A stretch of DNA of 64,000 nt from Leptospira koniambonensis. Its GTDB lineage: Bacteria; Spirochaetota; Leptospiria; Leptospirales; Leptospiraceae. The notes beneath the pieces were generated by a model that was given only the letters and a program-made list of their open reading frames with translations, was not told where the DNA came from and searched no databases. The stretch is taken from positions 1,364,001 through 1,428,000 of the forward strand of contig NZ_RQFY01000004.1 of assembly GCF_004769555.1 (NCBI RefSeq), given 5' to 3'. The position numbers were made by a program, and so were the translations under genes. Positions 53,324-62,813 of the stretch are shown here, one piece after another. Every line of letters starts with the position of its first letter. Positions within the stretch are counted from its first letter, which is position 1.

Positions 53324-53722
53324 ATGCAGATGGGAATCCTGGCCTCGCTCAACGATTTTCTCCCTTTACTCGGCACTCAACCCTTTTTAGTTTTAGCTTC
53401 TTCTTCGGGTTGGTGGACGACATTCACGGATATACTGTTTGTTCTGTCTATTAGTGGCGGTTTAGCTTGGTATTTTTATTATTATAAAAGAAAGGATCTT
53501 TTAGGTGGTTACTGGGTAGCGTTTTTAGTCGCTATTCTGGGATCTCTGATCATTCTTTCTATCTTTCAAGACCTGATCCGAGAAGTGGTGTATTGGTTAA
53601 TCTCACCAAAGATCGGAATTTACCAGGTTGCAAATGTGAATTTGATCGCGGTACTTTTGGGCGGATATTCAATGCTCTATATTATGAACCGTATCAATCA
53701 TAATAAAGAACGCAGAGATTGA
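53324..53722 (+). CDS. Small membrane protein, unknown function
   Basis: The 132-residue protein has three or four membrane helices (about 37-56, 63-85, 98-125), with YYYYKRK-type basic loop between the first two. It is not recognised. Its ATG is 62 bases from the divergent aroE start, so the two share a promoter region. A GC-rich palindromic element follows its stop codon. Confidence 0.7.
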   Translation: MQMGILASLNDFLPLLGTQPFLVLASSSGWWTTFTDILFVLSISGGLAWYFYYYKRKDLLGGYWVAFLVAILGSLIILSIFQDLIREVVYWLISPKIGIYQVANVNLIAVLLGGYSMLYIMNRINHNKERRD

Positions 53723-53729
53723 TATAAGG

Positions 53730-53807
53730 GCGACTCACTCGCTTTGCTCGTGATCGCGCTCTACGCTTCAATCCGCTTCGCGGGATTTTCGCTGCGATCG
53801 CTGTCGC
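53730..53807. repeat. GC-rich palindromic intergenic element
   Basis: GCGAC (53730-53734) and GTCGC (53803-53807) form an outer dyad. Inside, AATCCGC (53770-53776) and GCGGGATT (53780-53787) form a hairpin around TTC with one bulged G, and other GCG/CGATCG dyads are present. The tract is much richer in CG than its flanks and has no coding frame. It sits between two convergent genes, like the elements at 30583 and 51027. Confidence 0.5.
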
Positions 53808-53849
53808 GTACTTAAGACAAATACACCGCTATAGAGTATAACTCTGGTT

Positions 53850-54623
53850 TTAGTTTTCGGTCTTTTGTTTTTCCGCCAAAGTCATTTCGAATACTTTGGC
53901 GTATTTTAAGAAATTATAATAAAAGCCCATAATTGCGAGGATCAGTCCTCTTCTTCCATCCAAAAATCCTAGTCTTACAAAATACATCCAAAAGGATTTG
54001 TATCCTGCTTCTAAAAGAGCTAAGATTAAACCGCTTCGTTTTCCTTTTCCGAATTTTTCAGTGGCAGCAAGTTCCGAGTATCGATTGATAAAGCTCACAT
54101 GATCGAATAAGTTTTCGTAGGAATAATGGAATACTGGATGTTTTAACTTCTTTCTTTTTCCGGACAATTCTACTGCTTCGTGGACCTTTCCACCTACAAA
54201 TTTGCCTTGGGATTTTAAGAACAGCCTGGCCCTATAATTTGGATACCAGCCTCCGTGCCGGATCCATTTTCCCATGTACATGGTAAGTCTTGGGATGATG
54301 AATCCGTCTTCTTCCGGTTCTCCATTCTTGAATAAGTTTTTGATCTCTTCTTTTAGGCCTGGAGAAAGTTCTTCATCCGCGTCTAGAGTGAGTATCCAAG
54401 GACTTTTAGCTAAAGAGATTACATGGTTTTTTTGGGAAACGTAATCATCGAACTTTCGAAGAACTACTTTCGCTCCCTTCTTCTTTGCAATACTTTCGGT
54501 TTTATCTTTAGAACCGGAATCGAGTACTATGATCTCATTTACGAAATCTAGAGAAGATAGACATCTTTCGATATTATCTTCTTCGTTTAATGTGATGATA
54601 CAGGCTGAGATTGGTAACATCAA
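53850..54623 (-). CDS. Family 2 glycosyltransferase, WaaE/KdtX-like
   Basis: The 257-residue protein has the GT2 start ISACIITLNEEDNIERCLSSL, VLDSGSKDKT, the TLDADEELSPGL metal motif (about 77-88) and the WYPNYRARLF and GGKVHEAVE blocks typical of WaaE/KdtX-type lipopolysaccharide core glucosyltransferases. A hydrophobic segment near 205-235 may associate with the membrane. It probably adds a hexose to an envelope glycolipid. It overlaps the upstream HATPase gene by four bases. Confidence 0.87.
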   Translation of the reverse strand: MMLPISACIITLNEEDNIERCLSSLDFVNEIIVLDSGSKDKTESIAKKKGAKVVLRKFDDYVSQKNHVISLAKSPWILTLDADEELSPGLKEEIKNLFKNGEPEEDGFIIPRLTMYMGKWIRHGGWYPNYRARLFLKSQGKFVGGKVHEAVELSGKRKKLKHPVFHYSYENLFDHVSFINRYSELAATEKFGKGKRSGLILALLEAGYKSFWMYFVRLGFLDGRRGLILAIMGFYYNFLKYAKVFEMTLAEKQKTEN

Positions 54624-55312
54624 GCGCGGGAAAAATCCTGGTCTCTTACGGATTTAAAATTAGACGTAAGGGGAACTTCTAATCTGGCGATGGTTACGTC
54701 TTTGCGGATGATGATCCTGAAAAAAGAAGGATCGATACCTTCTCCTTTTAGCATGATTAATATAAGTGCGAGTCCCAACCCGGCTCCTTCCGTATTGTCA
54801 GCGTTATCTAAATAGAATTGGGCAATGTCTCCGTACTGCATTCCTTTTTCTAATTTTTCACGAAGAGATTTTTCCTCTTCTATAGTAACTGGTGTATTGT
54901 TTGTGACTTCGACCCGAATTCCGTCCATGGAATAGTCGAAGGAGATCAGACAGAAATATCCCTTCTTTTTGGATTTGTTTCCGTATTCTTCCGCCATTCT
55001 TTCGGAGAATAATTGCTTATATTCGGAGACTCCTTTTTTGTACTGGATCGGATTTTCTATATCGTATCCTTTTTCCTCGAAGAAGATCCTTTTTTGATTT
55101 GCCTTGCAGGCGTTGATCGATAATTCTTTTACGATAGTGTAAATCGTTGGAACAAGGGTGGGATAAGTGACCTTATCCAAGATGAGCTCGATCGCTTGTT
55201 GGATATGTTCCTCGACCGATCTGGTGATTCGATGGGTCTTTAGAGAGAGGATTCTTCCGTCCTCCACCGTAAGCCGGATATTGTCTGATATATCCCGGAT
55301 TTCCTGACCCAT
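54620..55312 (-). CDS. Histidine-kinase-like ATPase domain protein
   Basis: The 230-residue protein appears to be a stand-alone GHKL ATPase. KELSINACKANQKR (about 62-75) fits the N box, VEVTNNTPV fits the G1 region and NTEGAGLGLALILIML (about 172-187) fits the G2 box. There is no phosphoaccepting histidine domain and no membrane segment. A longer insertion between the N and G1 boxes distinguishes it from RsbW. It may be an anti-sigma kinase or a signalling ATPase. Its gene overlaps a GT2 gene. Confidence 0.75.
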   Translation of the reverse strand: MGQEIRDISDNIRLTVEDGRILSLKTHRITRSVEEHIQQAIELILDKVTYPTLVPTIYTIVKELSINACKANQKRIFFEEKGYDIENPIQYKKGVSEYKQLFSERMAEEYGNKSKKKGYFCLISFDYSMDGIRVEVTNNTPVTIEEEKSLREKLEKGMQYGDIAQFYLDNADNTEGAGLGLALILIMLKGEGIDPSFFRIIIRKDVTIARLEVPLTSNFKSVRDQDFSRA

Positions 55313-55317
55313 TAACC

Positions 55318-56694
55318 TTGAACTTTTCGGAACTCGATTTGTTTGTCAAGAGACTCATTCTAATAGCTTTAAAAAAGGTCCGTTCTAATTCGGTCCGAAT
55401 TTTGCCAAAATTCTTCCCCTATGTTTTAGGGATCCTTCTATTTTCTTGGAACACCTACGCGGATTCCTGGTCTTGGAGCGGGGCCTATCTCATCCAACCG
55501 GAAACTTTGGAATATTCCGGTCCTGTTCAGATCCAAGTGAAGGACGGTTTGGTGGAGAAAATATCTTCTTCTTCCACGTCAAAGGAACCACTGTTCGTTT
55601 TGCCTGGATTCTGTGATTCTCATGTAACCTTGGGAGCAAATTCTCTGGGTGGCTGGAAGGAACGTTCCGAGTTGGAATCCGATCTGAAACAATTTCTGCT
55701 ACATGGGTTCACTCATATCCAGAGTATCGCAGATCCTCCTTGGGCTTCTGAACTTTCTGAGATCAGAAAAAAGAATTCTCAATATCCTCGCATCTCTGTT
55801 CTTCCACCTGTTTTGCTCGCTGAATCCAAAGAAATTTCTGCATCCAAAGTTTCAGGTTATAAAATACTAAAATCACCTGAAGAAGCGATGTCGTCTCTTT
55901 CTGGTAAAAGAGGAAAGATCCATTTATTCTTAAGGCATAACGAAGGTGAAACTTTCGAAGTAGATGGAAAACTTCTTTATAGAATGAGAAGTGAAGCGGA
56001 GAAGAATGGATTAGAATTATCAGTCTCCACTTTCGGCGAAGAATTTGCAAACTGGGAAGCGTTGTCTTCCGAAACGAAGGTGTTGTATCACCCAATTCCG
56101 GAAACTTCTTCTATTCGTCCCGTTGCTCATAATTTGGTGAAACAAATTTGGGCTCCACTTTTTGGGATCTATTTTACTAGAAAAGGAATAGGAACTTCTT
56201 CCTTTGCGGAAGAATGGGAAAAATGGACCGAATGGAGTCCTACTTTTAAAGAAAGAGCGCTGTCTAAAGAAGTGTTATCTACTTTGCCTGCACTTTCCGG
56301 ATCGGAAAGAGAAGAAGCAGAGAAAGAATACGAATCCTATCTTGCTTTCTTGAGGGCTCGCAAGAATCTGACCCTAAGGATCTTACTCGGTTCGGGTGCG
56401 GGTCACCAACTACAGTTCCCTGGGATTTCCGGCTGGAAGGAACTGAGAATTTTATCTGAAGTTCTGGGACCCAAAGAAGCATTGAGAGCGGCAACTGAAA
56501 CCACCTGCCAATATTTGGGGGCGGCTCATGAGGGAAAGATCCGAGTAGGTAAACCGGCTCATCTTTTGATTTTTAGAGAAGACCCTCTCCAAAATTGGGA
56601 TAAACTAAAAACATTAAGAACGGTTGTGACGGAGAGAGTGAAAACCGAGATCTCTTCTCCTGAAAAAAAGAAAACAGAGAGGCGGAGACGATGA
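55318..56694 (+). CDS. Amidohydrolase-like exported protein lacking the HxH metal motif
   Basis: The reading frame from TTG at 55318 encodes 458 residues. A TTG at 55402 gives a clean signal peptide (MPKFFPYVLGILLFSWNTYA) and may be the real start, since the divergent gene begins only six bases from 55318. The fold is that of composite-domain amidohydrolases: LPGFCDSHVTLG where active enzymes have HxH, and a C-terminal GKPAHLLIFREDPL. The change of HVH to HVT removes a metal ligand, so a catalytic role is doubtful. It overlaps the S1-domain gene by four bases. Confidence 0.75.
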   Translation: MNFSELDLFVKRLILIALKKVRSNSVRILPKFFPYVLGILLFSWNTYADSWSWSGAYLIQPETLEYSGPVQIQVKDGLVEKISSSSTSKEPLFVLPGFCDSHVTLGANSLGGWKERSELESDLKQFLLHGFTHIQSIADPPWASELSEIRKKNSQYPRISVLPPVLLAESKEISASKVSGYKILKSPEEAMSSLSGKRGKIHLFLRHNEGETFEVDGKLLYRMRSEAEKNGLELSVSTFGEEFANWEALSSETKVLYHPIPETSSIRPVAHNLVKQIWAPLFGIYFTRKGIGTSSFAEEWEKWTEWSPTFKERALSKEVLSTLPALSGSEREEAEKEYESYLAFLRARKNLTLRILLGSGAGHQLQFPGISGWKELRILSEVLGPKEALRAATETTCQYLGAAHEGKIRVGKPAHLLIFREDPLQNWDKLKTLRTVVTERVKTEISSPEKKKTERRRR

Positions 56695-57842
56695 ACGAAG
56701 ATCAAAAAGAACTGTTTCAAAAATTACTGGACGAAAGTTTCAGAAAAAAAGCGGCCTTAGAGCCTGGAGCAAAAGTTTCTGCGTTAGTCACTAGTTCTAA
56801 ATCGGATTACGTTTTCATAAAGATCCAAGGAGCAGGTCTCTCAGGGATTATCGCCGCAGACGAATTTACAGAAGCTCCTCCTAAACAGGGAGAAACTATC
56901 GAGGCATATTTTTTACAGGAATCTTCCGGAGACCAATACTTCACCACTTGTTTGAATGGGGACACAATCTCCAAAGATATGGTATCTGTAGCTCATACCG
57001 CCGAGATCCCAGTTTTAGGTCATATCACAGGTGAGAATGATGCTGGCGTAGAAGTCAAGTTAGGCGAACAAACAGGGTTCTGTCCGTTTTCTCAATTAGA
57101 TCCTGAGCTGAAAAAACAAAACAATGGAGTAGGCAAAAGGGTCCGTTTCCTCATTTCAGAAGTGGGGAGCAAAGGAAAGATAATCGTTTCCCAAAAGAAA
57201 ATCGCAGATAAAGAAAGAGAGGCCAAAATTTCAGTTCTGAAAGGAGAATTGAAACCTGGAATGTTCGTCACCTGTAAGGTCAAATCTGTTCATACTTTCG
57301 GATTGATCGTCGAAGCAGACGGACTTACCGCACTTGTACCTGCTTCCGAGGCAACTTTCAAAAAGGGAGCGGATCTTGCTAAAGATTTCCATCCTGGACA
57401 AGTTCTAAGAGCAAAAGTTCTAAAATTAGATTGGGAAGAAGGAAAACACAGCTTTACTGTTAAAGATTTTCTTAAAGATCCTTGGGCCCAAAATGTTCCA
57501 TTCAAAGAAGGTGATTTGGTCACAGGAACTGTAGAAAGTGTAAAACCTTTTGGAGTATTCGTAAAATTGAATGAACAATTTTCCGGATTGGTTCCTAACA
57601 GAGAAACTGGATTACAAAATCGTACACCTGCCGCGCAACATTTCAAAATGGGAGATTCAGTTTCTGCGTTTGTAACAGAAGTGAATATAGGCAAAAGACA
57701 GATCTCACTTTCTCTTGCGAAAGCAAAAGAAGTTCAGGAAAGATTGGATTATAGCGGATATCTTTCTGAAGAAACTTCTTCTACTGGATCTTTCGGTGCG
57801 ATCCTTGCAAAATCCTTAAATAAGGGACAGAAAAAAGGATAA
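56691..57842 (+). CDS. Protein with four S1 RNA-binding domains
   Basis: The 383-residue protein contains four S1-type domains at about 18-90, 102-168, 180-258 and 268-345. Best preserved are the third (GMFVTCKVKSVHTFGLIVEADG) and fourth (GDLVTGTVESVKPFGVFVKL...ISLSLAK). It resembles ribosomal protein S1 but is shorter and more degenerate in its first two repeats, and a second S1 protein is expected elsewhere in the genome. It probably binds mRNA or rRNA in the cytoplasm. Its ATG overlaps the previous stop codon and trmL begins directly after its stop. Confidence 0.85.
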   Translation: MNEDQKELFQKLLDESFRKKAALEPGAKVSALVTSSKSDYVFIKIQGAGLSGIIAADEFTEAPPKQGETIEAYFLQESSGDQYFTTCLNGDTISKDMVSVAHTAEIPVLGHITGENDAGVEVKLGEQTGFCPFSQLDPELKKQNNGVGKRVRFLISEVGSKGKIIVSQKKIADKEREAKISVLKGELKPGMFVTCKVKSVHTFGLIVEADGLTALVPASEATFKKGADLAKDFHPGQVLRAKVLKLDWEEGKHSFTVKDFLKDPWAQNVPFKEGDLVTGTVESVKPFGVFVKLNEQFSGLVPNRETGLQNRTPAAQHFKMGDSVSAFVTEVNIGKRQISLSLAKAKEVQERLDYSGYLSEETSSTGSFGAILAKSLNKGQKKG

Positions 57843-58304
57843 ATGGCTCTCCGGATCGCATTGTATCGACCGGAGATACCTCCCAATACTGGGAATATCG
57901 CCCGACTATGCGTCGCCTTAGGAGCAGAGTTGCATATCGTAGGAGAACCTGCCTTCGAGTTGTCTGAAAAAGCAGCAAGAAGAGCAGGATTAGATTATTG
58001 GGATAAACTAAAATTGACTCTCCATTCTAGTTGGGAGGCTTTCTCAAAATCTTTAGACTCTGATTCCAAATTATATTTAATATCCACTAAGGGTAAAGTT
58101 TCTTATACAACTCCTCAGTACGGGGAGAATGACGTATTTTTGTTCGGAAATGAAACATCAGGATTGCCTCAGGAAATTTTTCAATCTGAGATCCCAAATG
58201 GAATTCTTAGAATTCCAATGGAAGAAGATTGCAGATGTTTAAATTTGAGTAACGCAGTCGCGGTAATCGCATACGAGGCATTGCGCCAAATTCGTCGTTG
58301 GTGA
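57843..58304 (+). CDS. trmL: tRNA (cytidine/uridine-34-2'-O)-methyltransferase
   Basis: The 153-residue protein is a SPOUT methyltransferase of the TrmL family. It opens with ALYRPEIPPNTGNIARLCVALG, has FGNETSGLPQEIF (about 100-112) and ends with LRIPMEEDCRCLNLSNAVAVIAYEALRQ, the knotted SAM-binding region. It methylates the ribose of the wobble base in leucine tRNAs. Length and motifs are standard. The ATG follows the upstream stop codon directly, without a gap. Confidence 0.94.
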   Translation: MALRIALYRPEIPPNTGNIARLCVALGAELHIVGEPAFELSEKAARRAGLDYWDKLKLTLHSSWEAFSKSLDSDSKLYLISTKGKVSYTTPQYGENDVFLFGNETSGLPQEIFQSEIPNGILRIPMEEDCRCLNLSNAVAVIAYEALRQIRRW

Positions 58305-58372
58305 CTTAGGAAACTGTCTTCCGAAAAAAATCGGATTTACATCCCTCGAAAAAACCAGTCCTATGGAAAAAT

Positions 58373-59044
58373 ATGGGAATGTCCTTTTCCCTAGGAGAGA
58401 TAGAAGCCCGCATTAGGGAACTCCTAGCAAACGGTTTAACAGGTAATTCCCAGGATTTCCATGCGTGGATCCGTATGGACACTCTTCGAAAATTCAGAGA
58501 AGAGCCTTCCTTCTCACCTGATTGGGTCCCTACTACTTTAGATGCTCTTGTTACCTCTGGAGAAGCAGCAAAAAGTAAATTAGATCCTAGAGAATATACT
58601 CTTTCCGCAGAATCAACACTACGTAAAAAAACTTTAAAGAATGAAGAGTACCTTCTTCTTGGCCGCACAGAATTCCAACCAATGCAATATGTAAGAAGCA
58701 GAATGGAATCTTTCCTAAGAGCGAACGGAATCGACGAGGACCTAATTGTGGACCTCACAATAGGTTCCATTGAAGCGGTCGAGAACGCAGTCAAATACGG
58801 TGATGGTGGAAATGTAGAAGTTGCCTATACAATCGAAAAAAGTGGAATTTTTAAGATCCGACTGGTGAACAACCTGAGAGAATTGAATATCGAAGAAGAT
58901 ATAGAAAGAGGAAAATTTTCTTCCACAGCCACTCTGATGAGAGGTATGATGGTAATGCAAAAATTATTCGATAAAATGGATCTGGAAATCTTAGAGGATA
59001 AAAGACAGGCCTTATTTATGGCCGAAAAAATCCTTCCGAAGTAA
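58373..59044 (+). CDS. RsbW-like HATPase protein with N-terminal extension
   Basis: The 223-residue protein ends in a GHKL ATPase domain (about 105-222) of RsbW/SpoIIAB type: SIEAVENAVKYGDGG fits the N box, and RGMMVMQKLFDKMDLE fits the late lid region. The first 100 residues are an unrecognised helical domain with a DAWIR-type segment. It could phosphorylate the STAS protein encoded at 32250. ATG 58373 is used; ATG 58379 is an alternative. No sigma factor gene is adjacent. Confidence 0.8.
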   Translation: MGMSFSLGEIEARIRELLANGLTGNSQDFHAWIRMDTLRKFREEPSFSPDWVPTTLDALVTSGEAAKSKLDPREYTLSAESTLRKKTLKNEEYLLLGRTEFQPMQYVRSRMESFLRANGIDEDLIVDLTIGSIEAVENAVKYGDGGNVEVAYTIEKSGIFKIRLVNNLRELNIEEDIERGKFSSTATLMRGMMVMQKLFDKMDLEILEDKRQALFMAEKILPK

Positions 59045-59102
59045 ATTCCGCAGTTTTTAAGTTTTACACTTCTTCGATTTTCGGGTCTTTCTTTCCAAGA
59101 GT

Positions 59103-61100
59103 ATGTCTTCGATATTTAAAATTCATTCCAATTACAAAGCGGCCGGGGACCAAGTCCAAGCCATAGAAAAAATAGGCCAAGCATTTCATAAGGGAGAAGA
59201 TAAAGTCACCCTAGTGGGTGTGACTGGCTCCGGAAAAACATTCACCATGGCACAGGTGATCGCAAATATGGGACTTCCTACATTAGTCCTATCACATAAC
59301 AAAACCTTGGCGGCTCAGTTGTTCCGAGAGTTTAAGGAGTTTTTCCCGGAAAATGCTGTGGAATACTTCGTTTCTTATTATGATTACTACCAACCCGAGG
59401 CTTACGTACCTTCTTCTGATACTTTTATAGAAAAAGATATGTCGATGAACGAGGAGATAGATAAGCTCAGATTGAGAGCAACTTCTTCTTTGTTAGAAAG
59501 AGATGATGTTGTGATCGTAAGTTCTGTTTCTTGTATTTATGGTTTAGGATCTCCAGAAGAATATGTGAACTCTGTAGTCGCCTTACAAAAAGGGGATATC
59601 ATAGATAGAGATCAGGTCATTCGCAAACTTCTTCATATACAATACAATCGTAATGATACAGACTTCTCCCGCGGGAATTTTAGAGTTAGGGGAGATTCTA
59701 TCGAAGTTTATCCTGCGTATCATACCGACGGATTCCGGATCGAATTTTTCGGCGACGAGGTGGATTCAATTTCAAGAATTCATCCGGTTACTGCTCAGGT
59801 AATCGCTAAACAGGAAAAATGTTTTATCTATCCTGCAAAACACTTCATCATGTCTGCTCCTTTGGTAAAGGACGCAGTTAAAAGAATTAAAGATGAGATG
59901 GCTGAACAAGAGATCAAGTTCACAAAAGAGAATAAATTTTTAGAAGCGCAACGTATCGTTTCCAGAACAAATTACGATATGGAAATGCTGCAAGAGATGG
60001 GATACTGTAACGGGATCGAAAATTATTCCCGCCATCTTACAGGAAGAAAGGAAGGAGAAAGACCTGCCTGTCTCATCGATTATTTCCGCGGAGATTTTTT
60101 ACTTATAGTGGATGAGTCTCACGTAACAATTCCTCAGGTTGGAGGAATGTTTGCAGGCGATAAAGCTCGTAAACAAACTCTGGTAGATTTTGGATTCAGA
60201 TTACCTTCTGCCCTAGATAATAGACCTTTAAACTTTACAGAATTTGAATCTTTAACTCCTAAAACTCTCTATGTATCTGCAACACCAGCGGATTATGAAT
60301 TAGAGAAGAGTAAAACAAGAGTAGAACAGATCATCCGTCCTACAGGACTTTTAGATCCGAATGTAGAAGTTCGACCTACTAAAAACCAGGTAGAAGATCT
60401 TTTAGTAGAGATACGGAAAAGAATCGATCTGGGAGAAAGGGTTCTTGTCACCACATTGACCAAAAAAATGTCGGAAGACCTCTCCGATTATTATAAAGAA
60501 TTAGGACTTAAAGTTTCTTATCTGCATTCAGAGATAGAGACCTTAGAAAGGATAGAGATTATCCGAGATCTTAGAAAGGGGATTTATGATGTCCTAATAG
60601 GGATTAACCTTTTGCGAGAAGGTTTGGATATCCCAGAGGTTTCCCTTGTTGCCATTTTAGATGCCGATAAAGAAGGTTTTTTAAGAAATTATAAATCTTT
60701 AATACAGACAATCGGTAGAGCCGCGAGGAATATCAACGGAACTGCGGTATTATACGCGGATAAGATGACAGATTCTATGACCAGAGCCATAGAAGAGACC
60801 AAAAGAAGAAGAACGATCCAAGAAGAACATAACCTGAAATACAGGATCTCTCCTCAAACGATCAAAAAGGAAATTGCCGATATGATCGAAAGGACCGAAA
60901 AAGAACTGGCTCCTGAAGAATACGCGGCAGAAGAGATCAATAAGAAGTTCAGAGAGAAAAACTTCTCTTCTAAAGAAGAAATGAAAGAGAAGATCAGAGA
61001 AGAAATGTTAAAAGCAGCAAAGGAACTCGATTTCGAAAGAGCGGCCTTACTCAGAGACAAAATGCTTACTATCAAAGTCAATCCTACAGAGGGAAAATGA
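59103..61100 (+). CDS. uvrB: Excinuclease ABC subunit B
   Basis: The 665-residue protein is a complete UvrB. The Walker A motif is GVTGSGKT (39-46), the beta-hairpin region holds [21 protein letters not shown] (about 93-113), helicase motifs include [10 protein letters not shown] and [13 protein letters not shown], and the C-terminal UVR motif (about 622-657) contacts UvrC. It loads onto damaged DNA with UvrA. Length is normal. A rhomboid protease gene overlaps its stop codon by four bases, an unusual partner. No uvrA or uvrC is in the window. Confidence 0.97.
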   Translation: MSSIFKIHSNYKAAGDQVQAIEKIGQAFHKGEDKVTLVGVTGSGKTFTMAQVIANMGLPTLVLSHNKTLAAQLFREFKEFFPENAVEYFVSYYDYYQPEAYVPSSDTFIEKDMSMNEEIDKLRLRATSSLLERDDVVIVSSVSCIYGLGSPEEYVNSVVALQKGDIIDRDQVIRKLLHIQYNRNDTDFSRGNFRVRGDSIEVYPAYHTDGFRIEFFGDEVDSISRIHPVTAQVIAKQEKCFIYPAKHFIMSAPLVKDAVKRIKDEMAEQEIKFTKENKFLEAQRIVSRTNYDMEMLQEMGYCNGIENYSRHLTGRKEGERPACLIDYFRGDFLLIVDESHVTIPQVGGMFAGDKARKQTLVDFGFRLPSALDNRPLNFTEFESLTPKTLYVSATPADYELEKSKTRVEQIIRPTGLLDPNVEVRPTKNQVEDLLVEIRKRIDLGERVLVTTLTKKMSEDLSDYYKELGLKVSYLHSEIETLERIEIIRDLRKGIYDVLIGINLLREGLDIPEVSLVAILDADKEGFLRNYKSLIQTIGRAARNINGTAVLYADKMTDSMTRAIEETKRRRTIQEEHNLKYRISPQTIKKEIADMIERTEKELAPEEYAAEEINKKFREKNFSSKEEMKEKIREEMLKAAKELDFERAALLRDKMLTIKVNPTEGK

Positions 61101-61705
61101 GATTAGACATCACAATTATTACCATACTCATCACAGCGGCCATAAGCCTTTATACATTATATGGAGATCAGAATCTTTTAGATAAACTGATCCTCAGGCC
61201 ATTTAGAGACTCTAAAGAAGGGAACTATTATACATTAGCTACGAGTGGATTCGTTCACGCGGATTTTTCTCATTTATTCTTTAATATGCTGACCCTTTAC
61301 TTTTTTGGAAGGCATGTGGATCTGGTGCTTGGACCTGTGGGATTTATGGGTCTGTACTTAGCAAGTATACTGATTGCAAATTTGGTATGTTTTCAGAAAA
61401 ATAAAGGGGATGTAAATTATGCAAGTCTAGGTGCTTCAGGTGGAACTTCTGGGATCGTATTTGCTTCTATCCTATTCTATCCGTATTCTAAAATTTTCTT
61501 TTTCTTTATACCGATCCCAATACCAGGACCACTCTATGCAGTCTTGTATGTAGCCTATTCTTATTATGCTTCTAAGAATAGACAAGATGGGATCAATCAC
61601 GATGCACATCTTTATGGAGCATTAACTGGACTTGCGGTTGCAATCTTAGTACAACCGAGTTCCTTGACTTCTTTCGTGCAATACGTGTTTGGCGGATTGA
61701 TATAA
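61097..61705 (+). CDS. Rhomboid-family intramembrane serine protease
   Basis: The 202-residue protein has six membrane helices and an intact rhomboid active site: serine S114 in GASG and histidine H171 in HLYGALTGL. The [18 protein letters not shown] segment (about 54-71) matches the conserved helix-2 block. It should cleave membrane proteins near the periplasmic face of the inner membrane. The substrate is unknown. It overlaps uvrB by four bases, so translation is coupled, and ends next to a shared terminator hairpin. Confidence 0.9.
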   Translation: MRLDITIITILITAAISLYTLYGDQNLLDKLILRPFRDSKEGNYYTLATSGFVHADFSHLFFNMLTLYFFGRHVDLVLGPVGFMGLYLASILIANLVCFQKNKGDVNYASLGASGGTSGIVFASILFYPYSKIFFFFIPIPIPGPLYAVLYVAYSYYASKNRQDGINHDAHLYGALTGLAVAILVQPSSLTSFVQYVFGGLI

Positions 61706-61712
61706 TAAAATA

Positions 61713-61734
61713 CGAAAGGATTAACCTCCTTTCG
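61713..61734. terminator. Hairpin between convergent rhomboid and cutA genes
   Basis: CGAAAGGA (61713-61720) and TCCTTTCG (61727-61734) form a perfect eight-base-pair stem with a TTAACC loop. On the minus strand the stem is followed by TATTTTATTAT, a U-rich run, which suits termination of cutA. On the plus strand the tail is weaker, so it may act mainly leftward. The cutA stop codon lies inside the loop. Confidence 0.7.
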
Positions 61735-62053
61735 CGATTTTGTCCTTTATAAAAGCCTTAAATTTATCCGAACCAAAACTAACATCCATTTTGATAATCT
61801 CTGGAGCGAGATAAGGATGTTTTTTCATAATATATTCTTCAATCGCTGCATACTTGTCTGCTTTTGCTTTTAGAAGGATTTTGTTTTCAGAATCGATTGT
61901 GAGCTTTCCTTCCCATTGGTACAAAAGAGCTACTTCCGGAAAAATGGTGCCGCTTACTATGATACCAAGCTGGAGCATTTCTGCGATATACTCTTCCGCT
62001 AGATCGCGATCTGCCAGAGTAGTGAAGACTAAAATTTCTTGAGATGAAGACAT
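61721..62053 (-). CDS. cutA: CutA-type divalent-cation tolerance protein
   Basis: The 110-residue protein matches CutA1: VFTTLADRDLAEEYIAEML at the start, the LYQWEGKLTIDSENKILLKAKADKY block (about 44-68) and IIKMDVSFGSDKF near the end. CutA1 forms a trimer in the cytoplasm and is linked to metal-ion tolerance. The first strand has no PxxA motif variation of note. The final codons overlap the terminator hairpin. Confidence 0.92.
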   Translation of the reverse strand: MSSSQEILVFTTLADRDLAEEYIAEMLQLGIIVSGTIFPEVALLYQWEGKLTIDSENKILLKAKADKYAAIEEYIMKKHPYLAPEIIKMDVSFGSDKFKAFIKDKIAKGG

Positions 62054-62122
62054 GGTTCCTCCGAGAAAAAGGAGGATAAGAAGTATTCATTCTTTGTCCA
62101 GTCTTTCTTTGTAAAGAACGGA

Positions 62123-62599
62123 TCAGTATCTAGGAGCATTCGGATCGGAATAATTTCCTTTGCCCGAATTTGGCATAGAGCCTCTGGATGAAGAAGGAGT
62201 GTAATCATCACAAAGATTACTGCATCTTCCGATACAATCTTCTCTCTTGCGATCCACAGTTACTGCGGTAAAAACAGTCTCTACCTTAGGGATTGGATAT
62301 TGGGCCCAACATTGGCTCTTACAGTTTCCGTATTTAGCAGCGCAGTTCCGAGCAGTGTTTTGATCGGAACCTGCGGAAATCATCATATCAAAAAGTTCCT
62401 GTTCTTCTCTGGTTTTGAACTCGCCTTTTTTACCTTTTTTGGATAATTCCTGTTTGCTTAGGTTGGCATTTTCAGCTTCTGGAAAATCGTCTACGGAACC
62501 TTTTCCTTTTATTTTGCCGGATTCGTTGGAACTCCAATCCACTGCGAAGAAGCAGTTTAGAATAAAGAAGAATAGTAATATTCCGAATTTAATTTTCAT
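62123..62599 (-). CDS. Cysteine-rich lipoprotein of unknown function
   Basis: From the ATG at 62599 the 158-residue product begins KIKFGILLFFFILNC, a lipoprotein signal with the cysteine near residue 16. A charged linker follows, then a cysteine-rich part (about 85-135) with NCAAKYGNCKSQCW and DCIGRCSNLCDD, six cysteines able to form disulfides. The C-terminus is serine- and proline-rich. A longer frame to 62671 would put 24 residues before the signal peptide. No family is recognised. Confidence 0.72.
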   Translation of the reverse strand: MKIKFGILLFFFILNCFFAVDWSSNESGKIKGKGSVDDFPEAENANLSKQELSKKGKKGEFKTREEQELFDMMISAGSDQNTARNCAAKYGNCKSQCWAQYPIPKVETVFTAVTVDRKREDCIGRCSNLCDDYTPSSSRGSMPNSGKGNYSDPNAPRY

Positions 62600-62813
62600 C
62601 AGATTTCTAAAAACTAAACCTTTGGGATTAGGATTTGCTAAATATTTTCGTCGTTTAACAAATAAATACATAATTTTTGCGCTCTTTTACTTAGAAATCG
62701 ACTGGAAAAAAATTTCCAAACCAGGTCTCAATAGTATTGAATGTAGGATAACCTACAATAGAGTCTGTCTAAGCAGTACTTAAGACCTAAGAAATTGAAT
62801 GGGGGGTCTTTTA

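Noticed and set aside
52396..53376. Longer aroE start at 53376
   Set aside because: It would add 38 residues unlike any AroE and overlap the divergent gene; the TTG at 53262 gives the normal length.
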